Origin: Pseudotamlana agarivorans
Lineage (GTDB): Bacteria; Bacteroidota; Bacteroidia; Flavobacteriales; Flavobacteriaceae
Assembly: GCF_001642835.1 (NCBI RefSeq)
Contig: NZ_LXEI01000002.1
Span: 1-64,000, forward strand
DNA: 64,000 nucleotides
Reading direction: 5' to 3'
Made by a program: the position numbers and the translations under genes. The notes under the pieces were generated by a model. It ran no database searches, had not been told where the DNA came from, and was given only the letters and a program-made list of their open reading frames with translations. Shown in pieces: positions 34,276 through 43,515 of this stretch. Each line of letters starts with the position of its first letter. The stretch's first letter is position 1.

Positions 34276-35505
34276 ATGAGGTGGTTCAGTTTATTTGTTT
34301 TGAGTATTTCTACTTGTCTTTCTATTAATGCTCAAGAACGTTTCTTCACGTTAACATCAAAAGATTCTATTGGTCAGGCTCCAAAGTTTAAAAGTAGCTT
34401 GGGGGTTAATATGAAGCTTAACGGCTATTTTGATGTTTTTGGAGGGCTGCAGGATTCTGACACATTTAACGTTGGAAAAATAAATGTATTTGGTACCGAT
34501 GATTCAAATAGTTTAAATGTTGATTTGTATCAAACACAAATTAAATGGGAAACCGTCTTGGTCATGCCTAACGGAAAGCAAATAAAAGCTATTGTTGAAT
34601 CTGATTTTTGGGGAGGTAATGGAAGATTAAGACTAAGAAAAGCCTATGTTGAGACAGACCATTGGCAAATCGGGCAAAACTGGAATAATTTTGGTGATGA
34701 AGACCTTTGGCCAAATATCATGGAATGGGAGGGACCACCTTCAGGAATATGGCTGCGTAATCCTCATATTAAATATATGAATACCTTTGGTTGCCCCGCT
34801 TGGAAATATGAGGTGAGTATTGAAGCACCTCAAGATGATTACTTTGCTTATGAAGACATCCAGCCTTTTGTTGAAGATACACATCAAACAACACCCGACT
34901 TTACCTTTGCGGTTTCCTATAAGCGTCAGTGGGGACATTTAAGAGCGTCATCCATTCTAAGGCATATCAACTATAAGCTTGAAGGGAATAAAGATTATTT
35001 TATGGGCTACGGACTCACTTTAAGTGGTATGTATAAGCCCAATAGAAATAGTTTCCAGTATCAGGTTGTGGGCGGTAAAGGCATATCTTCGTATTTAACA
35101 ACCATTTCTGGTTTTGGTTACGATGGTTACCCGGTTGATAATAATATGTTTAAGGCTACGCCTGCTTTTGGAGGCTGGATGGCATATGAATATTTTTGGT
35201 CTGAAAAATGGCATACGAATGCCGTTTTTGGAATGACAAGTTTTAGTTTAACCGATTCATCACGCTATGTTTTAACCGATTCTTTAGACCTTACAGAGAT
35301 CGCTGGAGATTTTGGGCATAACCAGTATTACGGAATTTTAAATGTGATGTATGATGCCTATGAGAGAATGGTTATTGGTCTGGAAGTCGATTACGGTATA
35401 AAACAATTAGATATTGATGGTAGTGCCAATAATAACCTGTATTTAAATGATACTTTTCATCGTGATGCCTTACGATTGAGTTTCGGGTTCATGTTTTTCT
35501 TCTAA
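34276..35505 (+). CDS. DcaP-like outer-membrane porin
   Basis: 409 residues with a signal peptide (MRWFSLFVLSISTCLSINAQ). The pattern LNGYFDVFGGLQDS, then VESDFWGGNGRLRLRKAYVE and WQIGQNWNNFGDEDLWPN, fits DcaP-type trimeric porins, which take up carboxylic acids and similar small molecules across the outer membrane. The chain ends in an aromatic residue (FGFMFFF), as barrel proteins do. It is divergent from the toxin locus and ends 22 bp before the second copy of the structured repeat, whose terminator probably serves it. The substrate is unknown. Confidence 0.8.
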   Translation: MRWFSLFVLSISTCLSINAQERFFTLTSKDSIGQAPKFKSSLGVNMKLNGYFDVFGGLQDSDTFNVGKINVFGTDDSNSLNVDLYQTQIKWETVLVMPNGKQIKAIVESDFWGGNGRLRLRKAYVETDHWQIGQNWNNFGDEDLWPNIMEWEGPPSGIWLRNPHIKYMNTFGCPAWKYEVSIEAPQDDYFAYEDIQPFVEDTHQTTPDFTFAVSYKRQWGHLRASSILRHINYKLEGNKDYFMGYGLTLSGMYKPNRNSFQYQVVGGKGISSYLTTISGFGYDGYPVDNNMFKATPAFGGWMAYEYFWSEKWHTNAVFGMTSFSLTDSSRYVLTDSLDLTEIAGDFGHNQYYGILNVMYDAYERMVIGLEVDYGIKQLDIDGSANNNLYLNDTFHRDALRLSFGFMFFF

Positions 35506-35527
35506 AACTTTGCTTGTATATGTGATC

Positions 35528-35776
35528 CGACATCTTATGTCGTATAAAAAACGATTAACCGGGCGTAAATTTGTAGTGTAATTAGAAGTAATTACATTTT
35601 TTTCATAAAGTTAGTTTAGTTTGGTTTTTAAAGATTAATGGAGCTGCTGTAGGTGTGGTTACCTACAGCAGTTAATCTTTATTTATTGAGAGTTTATGAA
35701 AATTAAAAAATGACCCAAGTAAATCATTATATATAGAAAAGCCCTGTGAATAATTGTTTTCACAGGGCTTTTCGCT
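35528..35776 (+). ncRNA. Candidate structured RNA / long direct repeat, copy 2
   Basis: 249 bases matching 11065-11310. CGACA-tctta-TGTCG (35528-35542) is kept although the loop differs. TGTAATTA-gaag-TAATTACA is identical. The long stem CTGCTGTAGGT/ACCTACAGCAG is fully paired here, where copy 1 has a G.T. The terminal stem is AAAAGCCC.../...GGGCTTTT where copy 1 has AAAACCC/GGGGTTTT. A TAAATTTG -7 box is present at 35566-35573. Together the copies flank 24 kb. Confidence 0.5.
35737..35773. terminator. Terminator hairpin between porin and DUF349 gene
   Basis: AAAAGCCCTGTGAA pairs perfectly with TTCACAGGGCTTTT, with T and A runs on the two sides. It can end the porin/RNA transcript (+) and the DUF349 transcript (-). 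Confidence 0.7.
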
Positions 35777-35805
35777 TTTAAAATATGTTTAAGAAGAACT
35801 CTTTA

Positions 35806-37800
35806 TTAGTAGAGATCCTTAACTTTTCTGAGTTTAGATTTCCATAATTCTAAAGACTCTTCATGAAGTTTAATGTTGTTATGAACCTCCTTAACTAAAG
35901 GATTATCATCTTCCACATTAGTGAAAAACTGTAAGTTGTTCTCCAATTGATTAATCTGACTTTTAACTTCGTCGATCTTCTTTCTAATGAATACGCGTTC
36001 ATTGTCTAAGTTTCTGTTATCATCATCTGCAGCGTTAAGGACATCCAATTTGTTTTCGTACTTAATCATTTCAGCCTCCACCTTATCAAGATCTAAGTTG
36101 GACAACAGTTGATCGGTTGCTTTTTGAAACTTAGCATCAATATAACGTTTGTCTTGAGGGACACGACCTAAAGCCTGCCAATCTTTAATTTTCTCTTTAA
36201 TTAACGCAATACTTTCTGTTTTGTCTTCAGGTAGCTTAAGATCTTTTAAGCTATTTAAAAACTCGTTTTTCTTATTGTAAGCCTCCGTTTGTTCAGCGCT
36301 TGCCGCATTTCTTTTAGCATGAATTCTATCAAAATAATAATTACAAGCCGCTTTAAATTGCTTCCAGATTTTATCGCTGTCTTTTCTAGGAACGTGACCA
36401 ATTTTTTTCCATTCACTTTGAATTTTCTTCATTAATGGCGTCACCGTTTCAAAATCGTCACTTTCCTTATTATCCTCGGCCACCTTAATCAAGTCTAATT
36501 TTAATTGAAGGTTGTGGTACTGTTCCTTTTTTAAATCTTTATAAAAGCTATTTTTCTGTCTGTTAAAAGTTCTTACAGCCTCTTTAAACTCTGCCCATGT
36601 TTTTTCGTTCACTTTTAAAGGCACTTTTCCGGCATTGAAAAATTCTTCACGTAAGGCTTCAATTTGTTTAATTTTCTTCTGAAGCGTACCATGAGATTTA
36701 CAACCCGTGGCGCTAATAGCTTTTATTTTTTCAATGATTTCAAGCTTCTTCTCTAGATTCTTTTCGTATACTTTGTCAATTTCTTGGTAATAAGCATGAC
36801 GTTTGTCGTTAATAATTTTTGTAGCCGCTTTAAAACGCTCCCAGATTTCTTCGCGATGCTCTTGGCCTACAGGACCAAGCTCTTCTTTCCACATTTTATG
36901 TAGTTCTTGAAGTTCTCTAAAAGCACGCATCACGTTATCGTCTTTAGATAACTCCTCGGCGCGCTCAATAATTAATAACTTTTTTTCTAGATTATGTTTG
37001 AAATCTAAATCACGTAAGTCGCGGTTTAAATGTAAGAAGTCATAAAACAGCTCCACATGGTGGTGGTAGCTATTCCAAGCATTGTTATATTTATCTCTTG
37101 GAATCGGACCTGTAGTTCTCCAGCGTTCCTGTAGATCTTTAAAGTGTTTGTAGGTGGTATTAATGTTTTCTTCAACGTTAATTAGTCCTTTTAACTCTTC
37201 AATGATCGCTAATTTATCTTCTAAATTTTGTTTTAAGTTTTTCTCTAAACTTTGGTAATGTTCATTAAGTTTTGTGCGGTATACTTTATAGGCATCCTTG
37301 TATCTTTTTTGAACAGGAGATGAAAAGTAGAAGTCTATTTCATTACCACCATCATTGATAAAGTCTTCTTTCTTCTCATCAATAATAGATTGTAGTTTTT
37401 GCTTAAATTCTGAATTTAAGCTATTAACATGGTTACGAATGGCCTGAATTTTTTCGGTTGAAACAAGGCGTTCCAACTCTATGGCCAAAGCTTCTAACGA
37501 CATGGTGTCGTACTCTTTAACTTCTATTTTATGACGATCTTTATTTCCTTCATCTTCAGCGTCTTCAGCATTCGATTCGTCAATTTCATTTAAGACTTCA
37601 TCTTGGTCATCAGCATCAGCTGAATTTTTAATAGTTTCTGATTCAGCACTTTCATTAGCGTCTTCAACAGAATTTACAGTTTCTACTTCAGCATTCGATG
37701 TTGATTCCAAGTTTTGATTCTCATTTAATTCTGTAGAATTTTCAATAGAATTAGGTGTATCAACTTCTTCCGGTTTTTGTGATTTCTCGTTGTCAGACAT
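35806..37800 (-). CDS. DUF349 domain-containing coiled protein
   Basis: 664 residues, cytoplasmic. About 100 acidic low-complexity residues rich in Glu, Asn and Ser precede five DUF349 repeats, recognisable by WxxxGxVPxxxxxxxWxxF (RWRTTGPIPRDKYNNAW, EFFNAGKVPLKVNEKTW, EWKKIGHVPRKDSDKIW, DWQALGRVPQDKRY), with a final coiled coil. The family is almost universal in flavobacteria; the molecular role is not established. Monocistronic, with the shared terminator 33 bp downstream. Confidence 0.88.
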   Translation of the reverse strand: MSDNEKSQKPEEVDTPNSIENSTELNENQNLESTSNAEVETVNSVEDANESAESETIKNSADADDQDEVLNEIDESNAEDAEDEGNKDRHKIEVKEYDTMSLEALAIELERLVSTEKIQAIRNHVNSLNSEFKQKLQSIIDEKKEDFINDGGNEIDFYFSSPVQKRYKDAYKVYRTKLNEHYQSLEKNLKQNLEDKLAIIEELKGLINVEENINTTYKHFKDLQERWRTTGPIPRDKYNNAWNSYHHHVELFYDFLHLNRDLRDLDFKHNLEKKLLIIERAEELSKDDNVMRAFRELQELHKMWKEELGPVGQEHREEIWERFKAATKIINDKRHAYYQEIDKVYEKNLEKKLEIIEKIKAISATGCKSHGTLQKKIKQIEALREEFFNAGKVPLKVNEKTWAEFKEAVRTFNRQKNSFYKDLKKEQYHNLQLKLDLIKVAEDNKESDDFETVTPLMKKIQSEWKKIGHVPRKDSDKIWKQFKAACNYYFDRIHAKRNAASAEQTEAYNKKNEFLNSLKDLKLPEDKTESIALIKEKIKDWQALGRVPQDKRYIDAKFQKATDQLLSNLDLDKVEAEMIKYENKLDVLNAADDDNRNLDNERVFIRKKIDEVKSQINQLENNLQFFTNVEDDNPLVKEVHNNIKLHEESLELWKSKLRKVKDLY

Positions 37801-37978
37801 TTTTAAAAATGTTAAGGTTCATCAATTATTTTCGAGTTTAAAGATACTAACAAGTAAAGTATAAACAAAGGACATGCTAGTGTTTTAACTTATTTAACCT
37901 TCTTGCGTTTAATCGAAATTTAAATTTTTTTTAGTCAATTGAAACCTTTTTTGAAATGCATAGCAGGGCTATGAATGA

Positions 37979-38023
37979 AATATGCTAAAAAATGGCCGAA
38001 AAAAGACCGTTTTTTAGCATATT
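37979..38023 (-). terminator. Terminator hairpin after aroE
   Basis: AATATGCTAAAAAA and TTTTTTAGCATATT are exact reverse complements around a GC-containing loop, 33 bp downstream of the aroE stop. This is the likely end of the TPR-DUF368-aroE transcript. Confidence 0.6.
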
Positions 38024-38055
38024 TAAAAAGTTTAACCTGTTGAATTATAGATGAT

Positions 38056-38796
38056 TTAATAAAGATCCCAAATCGACCAAGATTTTTCGGCTTGTAGTTT
38101 TAGCATATTAGCGCCGTTTATAATAGTGGCGCCATTTTTTTTGCCATGACCCAAAAATGTCGTTTGTTCTGGATTGTAAATTAAATCGAAAAGAATATGG
38201 TTTTCACCTATACCTTGGTAAGGAATGTTCGGACAGTCTTCTATATCTGGGAAGGTTCCTAGCGGCGTACAGTTGATAATAACTTCATGATTTTTAACAT
38301 CATTTTCCGTTAGGGTATCGTATGAAAATTGTACGTGATTGGATAGTTTTCTAGAGACATAAGCGTATTCAATTCCCAATTCTTTAAGACTATAGGCTAC
38401 AGCTTTACTAGCGCCTCCTGTACCTAAAATTAAGGCCTTTTTATGATGTGGTTTCACAAAAGGTTCTAAGGTTTTTTTAAACCCATAACAGTCGGTATTG
38501 TATCCTATAAGTTTTCCTTTTTTGGTGATTCGTATCGTGTTAACAGCACCTATGGCTTTGGCTTTTTTGTTAATTTTATCAAGGTAGGGCATAACGTCTT
38601 CCTTATATGGAATGGTAACGTTTAAGCCTTTTAAATTTGGGGTGTTTTTTATGATATCTGGAAAATTTTTAATGTCTTCGATATCGAAATTTTCATAAGA
38701 TGCATCTGTAATGGCTTCGTTTTCAAATTTTTCTTTGAAGTATGCTCTGGAAAATGAATAAGAAATATTTTTTCCTAATAATCCTAGTTTGTTCAT
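38056..38796 (-). CDS. aroE: Shikimate dehydrogenase
   Basis: 246 residues. Reduces 3-dehydroshikimate to shikimate with NADPH in aromatic amino-acid synthesis. Motifs: catalytic Lys65 in NVTIPYKEDV, GAVNTI, Asp102 in GYNTDCYGF, the NADP loop LGTGGASKAV, and NCTPLG. The length is slightly short for AroE (about 270), as is common in Bacteroidota. It overlaps the end of the second DUF368 gene by 4 bp and ends the operon. Confidence 0.95.
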   Translation of the reverse strand: MNKLGLLGKNISYSFSRAYFKEKFENEAITDASYENFDIEDIKNFPDIIKNTPNLKGLNVTIPYKEDVMPYLDKINKKAKAIGAVNTIRITKKGKLIGYNTDCYGFKKTLEPFVKPHHKKALILGTGGASKAVAYSLKELGIEYAYVSRKLSNHVQFSYDTLTENDVKNHEVIINCTPLGTFPDIEDCPNIPYQGIGENHILFDLIYNPEQTTFLGHGKKNGATIINGANMLKLQAEKSWSIWDLY

Positions 38797-39809
38797 GTGG
38801 TTTTTCTAGTTTTTTGTCCGTACCACTCTAATCCTAAAACAATGGCAATGCCTAAAATGATAAAGGTTAAGGCCAAGTAGGTTTCGGTATGAAGTTCTGG
38901 TATATAACGGTGGTAATTGTGTACAATATGTTGTCCTTTGGAGTCTTTTAACAAATGCCCGCTTTCATGCGTTCTATAGACGGTTTCTTTCCAAGGCCAA
39001 ACCACGCCAAGTGACCCCACAATAAATCCGATAATAGAAGAAAGGGTGATGCTTTTATAGCGTTTTAAAATATAACTTAAAAGGTGTGAAAAGGAAACCA
39101 AACCGGTTATTGAACCAGCAGTAAAAACGGCCAATATTTTAAGCATTCTAATGCGTTTGGCATTTTCAACAAAACTGAAATCACCAGTAATAATTTCTGA
39201 AGCGGTATCGTATAGTGCATTAACTGAATCTACTAATAGTAGCACGTAATTACCTAAAAGGATGAGGATAAAGGATCCAGAAAATCCGGGTAAGGTCATG
39301 CCGGATACACTAATGATGCCGCAGAAAAACACAAACCACAGGTTGTCATTTTCTTTAGCAGGATTTAAAAAACTAATACTTAAACCAATGATTATACCTA
39401 TACCAAGAGAAAGGTAGGTTTTAGAATTCCAATCGTCAAAATCTTTGTAAATGTAATAAATGGATCCGATAATCATGCCGAAGAATACGCTCCAAACATA
39501 CAACTCATAATGCTTAATAAGAAAATCCAATACTTTGGAAATACTGAAATAGCTAATAAGCATACCAAGAAAAAGCAAGCTTAAAAAACGCCCATTGATA
39601 TAATGGAAAAAGCTTTTATAGCGTCCATTAAAGAGGAGTCCAAAAGCCTTTTTATTCACCTTTTTTAAGGAATAAATAAATTCTTCATAAAAGCCAGCTA
39701 CAAAGGCAACAACACCACCAGAAACTCCAGGCACCTTATTGGCAGCGCCCATACCTAATCCTTTTAGAACTAGAAAAAGTTTATCGGTGAATGTTCTGGT
39801 ACTTTGCAT
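38793..39809 (-). CDS. DUF368 membrane protein, second of a pair
   Basis: 338 residues, eight or more membrane helices. The DUF368 signature GLGMGAANKVPGVSGGVVAF near residue 16 is repeated in the second half as ISVSGMTLPGFSGSFILILLG. DUF368 proteins have recently been linked to recycling of undecaprenyl phosphate (the PopT group); whether this copy does that is inference. It shares one base with the first DUF368 gene and overlaps aroE by 4 bp. Confidence 0.88.
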   Translation of the reverse strand: MQSTRTFTDKLFLVLKGLGMGAANKVPGVSGGVVAFVAGFYEEFIYSLKKVNKKAFGLLFNGRYKSFFHYINGRFLSLLFLGMLISYFSISKVLDFLIKHYELYVWSVFFGMIIGSIYYIYKDFDDWNSKTYLSLGIGIIIGLSISFLNPAKENDNLWFVFFCGIISVSGMTLPGFSGSFILILLGNYVLLLVDSVNALYDTASEIITGDFSFVENAKRIRMLKILAVFTAGSITGLVSFSHLLSYILKRYKSITLSSIIGFIVGSLGVVWPWKETVYRTHESGHLLKDSKGQHIVHNYHRYIPELHTETYLALTFIILGIAIVLGLEWYGQKTRKTT

Positions 39810-40729
39810 TACTGTTTTTTAGAACCTAATTTTTCAAGAATAAAAATAGTTAAAAATCCTAGAATCATTAAACCTACGGCTAAAAGCACATAATTATCGC
39901 CTTCAAAATTAAAAGGAGAAATGCTTTCTTGAAGTAAAGGTGTTTTTATGCCTTTCGAGCTGTTATGCCAAGTAAGCGTGTTTTTCCATGGCCATACTTT
40001 GTTTAAAGAGCCAAAAATAAAACCTGTTAAAACGGCTAATGTCACGTTATGGTAGTGTTTAAAGAGCCATTTTAATACATGACTAAAGCTAAGTAATCCA
40101 ATTACTGCACCAGAGCCAAAAATGATTATTTTTTTGATATCGATATCGTGAATCGCATCACTTAAGGTTTTGTATGCGCCTAGAATGATTAAAATAAACG
40201 AACCTGAAATTCCTGGTAGAATCATAGCACAAATGGCAAGGGCACCAGCAAAGAATAAAAATAGGGAACTATCATTAGTGCCTAGAGAAGGCATTTTACT
40301 AATATAAAAAGCAACTGATGCTCCTAAAATAAGAGCTATAATAGTGGCTGCATTCCATTTGGTAATTTGTTTTCCAACAAAATAAATGCTTGCAAGTATG
40401 AGACCGAAAAAGAAGGACCATATTAAAATAGGGTAATAAATAAGGAGGTAGCTTGCCAGTTTCATGAAAGTCACAAAACTGATTATAATACCTGTTAAAA
40501 GGGCTAAAATAAAATTGCCATTAAGCTGCGTCCAAAAGGCCTTAAAACCTTTACTGAATAGTGTTTTAAAAAGGGATGCATTAACATTGCTTATCGTGGA
40601 AATTAACTCTTCATAAATTCCAGAAATAAAAGCGATTGTTCCTCCAGAAACCCCTGGAACGGCATCGGCAGCCCCCATAGCTAACCCTTTAAATGTAATG
40701 ATTAAGTAGTCACTAAAACGTCGTTGCAT
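39809..40729 (-). CDS. DUF368 membrane protein, first of a pair
   Basis: 306 residues from the ATG at 40729 (MQRRFSDYLIITFKGLAMGA). A longer frame opens at 40762, but a TACCTTTG -7 promoter element at 40750-40757 lies inside that extension, and DUF368 proteins normally begin at the shorter start. Signature ADAVPGVSGGTIAFISGIYE plus a second MILPGISGSFILIILG; polytopic inner-membrane protein. It is a paralogue of the adjoining 338-residue protein. Likely an undecaprenyl-phosphate translocase-type protein, with the substrate inferred from the family. Confidence 0.87.
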   Translation of the reverse strand: MQRRFSDYLIITFKGLAMGAADAVPGVSGGTIAFISGIYEELISTISNVNASLFKTLFSKGFKAFWTQLNGNFILALLTGIIISFVTFMKLASYLLIYYPILIWSFFFGLILASIYFVGKQITKWNAATIIALILGASVAFYISKMPSLGTNDSSLFLFFAGALAICAMILPGISGSFILIILGAYKTLSDAIHDIDIKKIIIFGSGAVIGLLSFSHVLKWLFKHYHNVTLAVLTGFIFGSLNKVWPWKNTLTWHNSSKGIKTPLLQESISPFNFEGDNYVLLAVGLMILGFLTIFILEKLGSKKQ

Positions 40730-40749
40730 AGTCGGTTTTTTAAGAAAAC

Positions 40750-40757
40750 CAAAGGTA
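40750..40757 (-). promoter_or_regulatory. Flavobacterial -7 promoter element TACCTTTG
   Basis: On the minus strand, 20 bp before the ATG at 40729 and inside the gap after the TPR gene. No convincing -33 TTG. It may drive the DUF368-DUF368-aroE genes separately from the TPR gene. Confidence 0.4.
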
Positions 40758-40779
40758 TACAATTTAATTAAAGGATGTG

Positions 40780-42189
40780 TTACAGATTTGTTTTAAGTAT
40801 TTTCTTTACCAACCGTTTATTAGAAACTTTTGGAAACAATTCATCAATAATAAAATAGTATTCATGATTGTGTTTTAGGCCGTTTTTTAAATGAAAACTC
40901 CCCTTGTCATTTTCGTTTAATTGAAAATATAAGCCTGCCAATCGGTATTCAATCTCGGCATTTTCCGGATAAAACTCTATGGCTTGTTCGAAGTTATATA
41001 TGGCTGCTTCAGCTTCACCTAATTTTATTAGTAAATCGCCACGTGATAACCAGGTGTTTAACTCGTAATTTCCTAATTCTAAGGTTTTTTTGTATCCTCT
41101 TTCGGCTTCTTCAAAGAAATTTAGCCTGTGGTTAATTTGTGAATAAAGCTTCCAATACGTCACATTTTCAGAATCGATATTTATCGCTTTATTTATATAA
41201 TATAAGGCTTTTTGGTAGTCGTTCTTTTTTTTGTAAAACTTCGTAATGGCTATCCACCCTTTATCTAATAAAGGATCCTCATGAACGGTTCTGTCATAAT
41301 ATTGAAGCGCTAACTCATGGTTCCCTAATTGTTCGTAGCAGTTTCCAATTCGCAGTAATGCAAAAGAAGTAGGGTCGTCTAGAGTTAACGTAATCGTATA
41401 ATTTTCAATGGCATCTTTAAAACGTTTTAGTTTTTCTAAAACTTTTCCACGCTCTAAATAGGCGCCAACAAAAGTATCATCGGAAATGATGGCAAAGTCG
41501 TAAGCTGCTAAAGCTTTTTTATAATCTTTTAAAAGATAATATTGTTTACCTAACTGGTGCCAAGCGACTTCACAGTATGGATTTTTATCTAAAAATAGGT
41601 TTAAATATGAAATGGCATCTTCATGCTGATTTAAAAATTCAAAGCAATAAATGATGTTATATAAAGCCGAGTAATCTTCCAGATCGGATTCTAAACATTT
41701 CATGAAGTAAACTTTAGCTTCTTCAAAATTGTCTAAAAATAAATATTCCATTCCTATAAGGGAATAAAGGTCTATAACATCATCGGTAAGTTCTAGTGCC
41801 TTTTTTAAAACAGAAATAGCCTGTTTATGATCATCTTGTTTAGAAAAAATATTGGCTTTTTGAATGTAGATTTCCTCGTTATTAGGATCTAAACTGTACA
41901 ATTCACTTAATAAGGTGTCGGCTTCTATGAGTTTGTCTTCGAAAACAAATATTTCAACTTTAAAAAGCCTTAAGTTGATGGAAGTTGGATGTTGATCTAA
42001 TCCTAACTTAATAGCTTTCTTTGCCAATGCTATTTTACCCTGATTAAGATAATGATGAATGATGTTTTCAAATTCTTCAGAATCAAAGAATAAAACATGA
42101 TTTGTTTTTAACATCGATTCAAACTTGGTAAGCGGCAAATTATTGTTGTCATCCTGACTAAACTCCATAAGCACATTTGTGAGGTTCAA
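40780..42189 (-). CDS. Tetratricopeptide repeat protein
   Basis: 469 residues, cytoplasmic, without a signal peptide. About eleven TPR units (ALAAYDFAIISDDTFVGAYLERGKVLEKLKRF-type pattern, with A8-G8-Y11-A20 positions kept) fill the chain from residue 50 to the end. TPR stacks are protein-binding scaffolds; the partner is unknown. It is the first gene of a cluster with the two DUF368 genes and aroE. Confidence 0.85.
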   Translation of the reverse strand: MNLTNVLMEFSQDDNNNLPLTKFESMLKTNHVLFFDSEEFENIIHHYLNQGKIALAKKAIKLGLDQHPTSINLRLFKVEIFVFEDKLIEADTLLSELYSLDPNNEEIYIQKANIFSKQDDHKQAISVLKKALELTDDVIDLYSLIGMEYLFLDNFEEAKVYFMKCLESDLEDYSALYNIIYCFEFLNQHEDAISYLNLFLDKNPYCEVAWHQLGKQYYLLKDYKKALAAYDFAIISDDTFVGAYLERGKVLEKLKRFKDAIENYTITLTLDDPTSFALLRIGNCYEQLGNHELALQYYDRTVHEDPLLDKGWIAITKFYKKKNDYQKALYYINKAINIDSENVTYWKLYSQINHRLNFFEEAERGYKKTLELGNYELNTWLSRGDLLIKLGEAEAAIYNFEQAIEFYPENAEIEYRLAGLYFQLNENDKGSFHLKNGLKHNHEYYFIIDELFPKVSNKRLVKKILKTNL

Positions 42190-42324
42190 CTTTATTAAAG
42201 TTACTATTCTATTTAAAGGTTAGTCGTAAAAGGACTAAATGTTTTCAACAAAGTAATCAACAAAGGTCGTGTTTCGTCGAATATTTATTTGTTTGTGATT
42301 GATAATCAAATGGTTAAATTTTGG

Positions 42325-43509
42325 TCAAGAAGACTGAATTTCATCAAGAATGTCTAAAATCACCTGACATCCTTCAATTATTTCTTCATTTGAAACCGTT
42401 AAAGGCGGGGTAATTCTTACTGCTTTAGGCTCAAAAAGTAGCCAGAACAAGATTAATCCTCGGTCTTGAGCGGTTAAAATCAGCTGGTTTACAATGTCAG
42501 ACGTTGGTAAAATTAAGGCTAACATAAGGCCTTTTCCTCTTATTTCTGAAATTAATGGGTGTACCAAATGCTTTTTAAAAAGGGCTTCTTTTTCTAAAGC
42601 TTCAGCCATTAAATTGGTTTCTGTAATTTCCTTTAAAGTCGCTAAAGCTGAAGCTGCAATTACGGGATGCCCTCCAAACGTCGTAATATGACCAAGCTTG
42701 GGTTTATCTTGTAATAAATCCATAAGGGCACTAGACGCGGTAAAGGCTCCTATGGGCATGCCGCCTCCAAGGCCTTTTCCCGACACGATAATATCTGGAA
42801 CACAGTTGTAGTTTTCAAATCCGAAAAGTTTTCCTGTACGGCCGATACCAGGCTGAATTTCATCTAAAATTAAAAGGGCTCCAACCTCATGGCATCGTGC
42901 TCTAACTTTAGCTAAGTAATCATCTTGAGGCTCAATAAATCCAGCGCCACCCTGAATGGTTTCTAAAATCACACAAGCTGTTTTAGATGTGATTAGATTT
43001 AAATCAGCTTCATCATTAAACTGAATGAATCTGACATCAGGAATTAAAGGTCTGAAAGCTTGTTTACGCTCTTCATAACCCATAACACTCATAGACCCCA
43101 TGGTATTGCCGTGATAAGCGGTTTTTGCAGCTATAAATTCGCTGCGTCCCGTAGCGCGTCTAGCTAGTTTCAAGGCGCCTTCAATAGCTTCTGTTCCCGA
43201 GTTGGTTAAATAGGTTTTCTCGAAAGGAGCGGGTAGGTGATTAGCGATAAGTTTGGTCAGTTCCACGGCGGGTTGCTGTGCGTATTCACCGTAAACCATG
43301 ACGTGCATGTATTTGTCCAGTTGCGTCTTAATGGCACTAACCACTTTAGGGTGGTTATGACCTAATGGGCAAGCTGAAACTCCAGCAACAAAATCTAAAT
43401 ACCTTTTGTTAGCGATATCATAAATATACGAGCCAGAAGCATGCGAAACTTCCATCGCTAGGGGATGTGTTGAGGTTTGCGCTTGGTATTTAAAAAAATC
43501 TGAAATCAT
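42325..43509 (-). CDS. Class III PLP-dependent aminotransferase
   Basis: 394 residues. Motifs: TNSGTEAIEGALKLAR (103-118) for phosphate binding, Asp216 in LILDEIQPGIGRTG for the pyridine nitrogen, and Lys245 in SGKGLGGGMPIG for the Schiff base. The family includes acetylornithine, ornithine and 4-aminobutyrate transaminases; the amino donor cannot be decided here. It starts 6 bp after the OstA-like gene, a pairing that recurs in flavobacteria as far as I recall. Confidence 0.9.
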   Translation of the reverse strand: MISDFFKYQAQTSTHPLAMEVSHASGSYIYDIANKRYLDFVAGVSACPLGHNHPKVVSAIKTQLDKYMHVMVYGEYAQQPAVELTKLIANHLPAPFEKTYLTNSGTEAIEGALKLARRATGRSEFIAAKTAYHGNTMGSMSVMGYEERKQAFRPLIPDVRFIQFNDEADLNLITSKTACVILETIQGGAGFIEPQDDYLAKVRARCHEVGALLILDEIQPGIGRTGKLFGFENYNCVPDIIVSGKGLGGGMPIGAFTASSALMDLLQDKPKLGHITTFGGHPVIAASALATLKEITETNLMAEALEKEALFKKHLVHPLISEIRGKGLMLALILPTSDIVNQLILTAQDRGLILFWLLFEPKAVRITPPLTVSNEEIIEGCQVILDILDEIQSS

Positions 43510-43515
43510 ATACTT

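Noticed and set aside
42325-43509. Calling the class III aminotransferase argD or rocD
   Set aside because: No arginine or ornithine genes are adjacent, and the family motifs do not decide the substrate.
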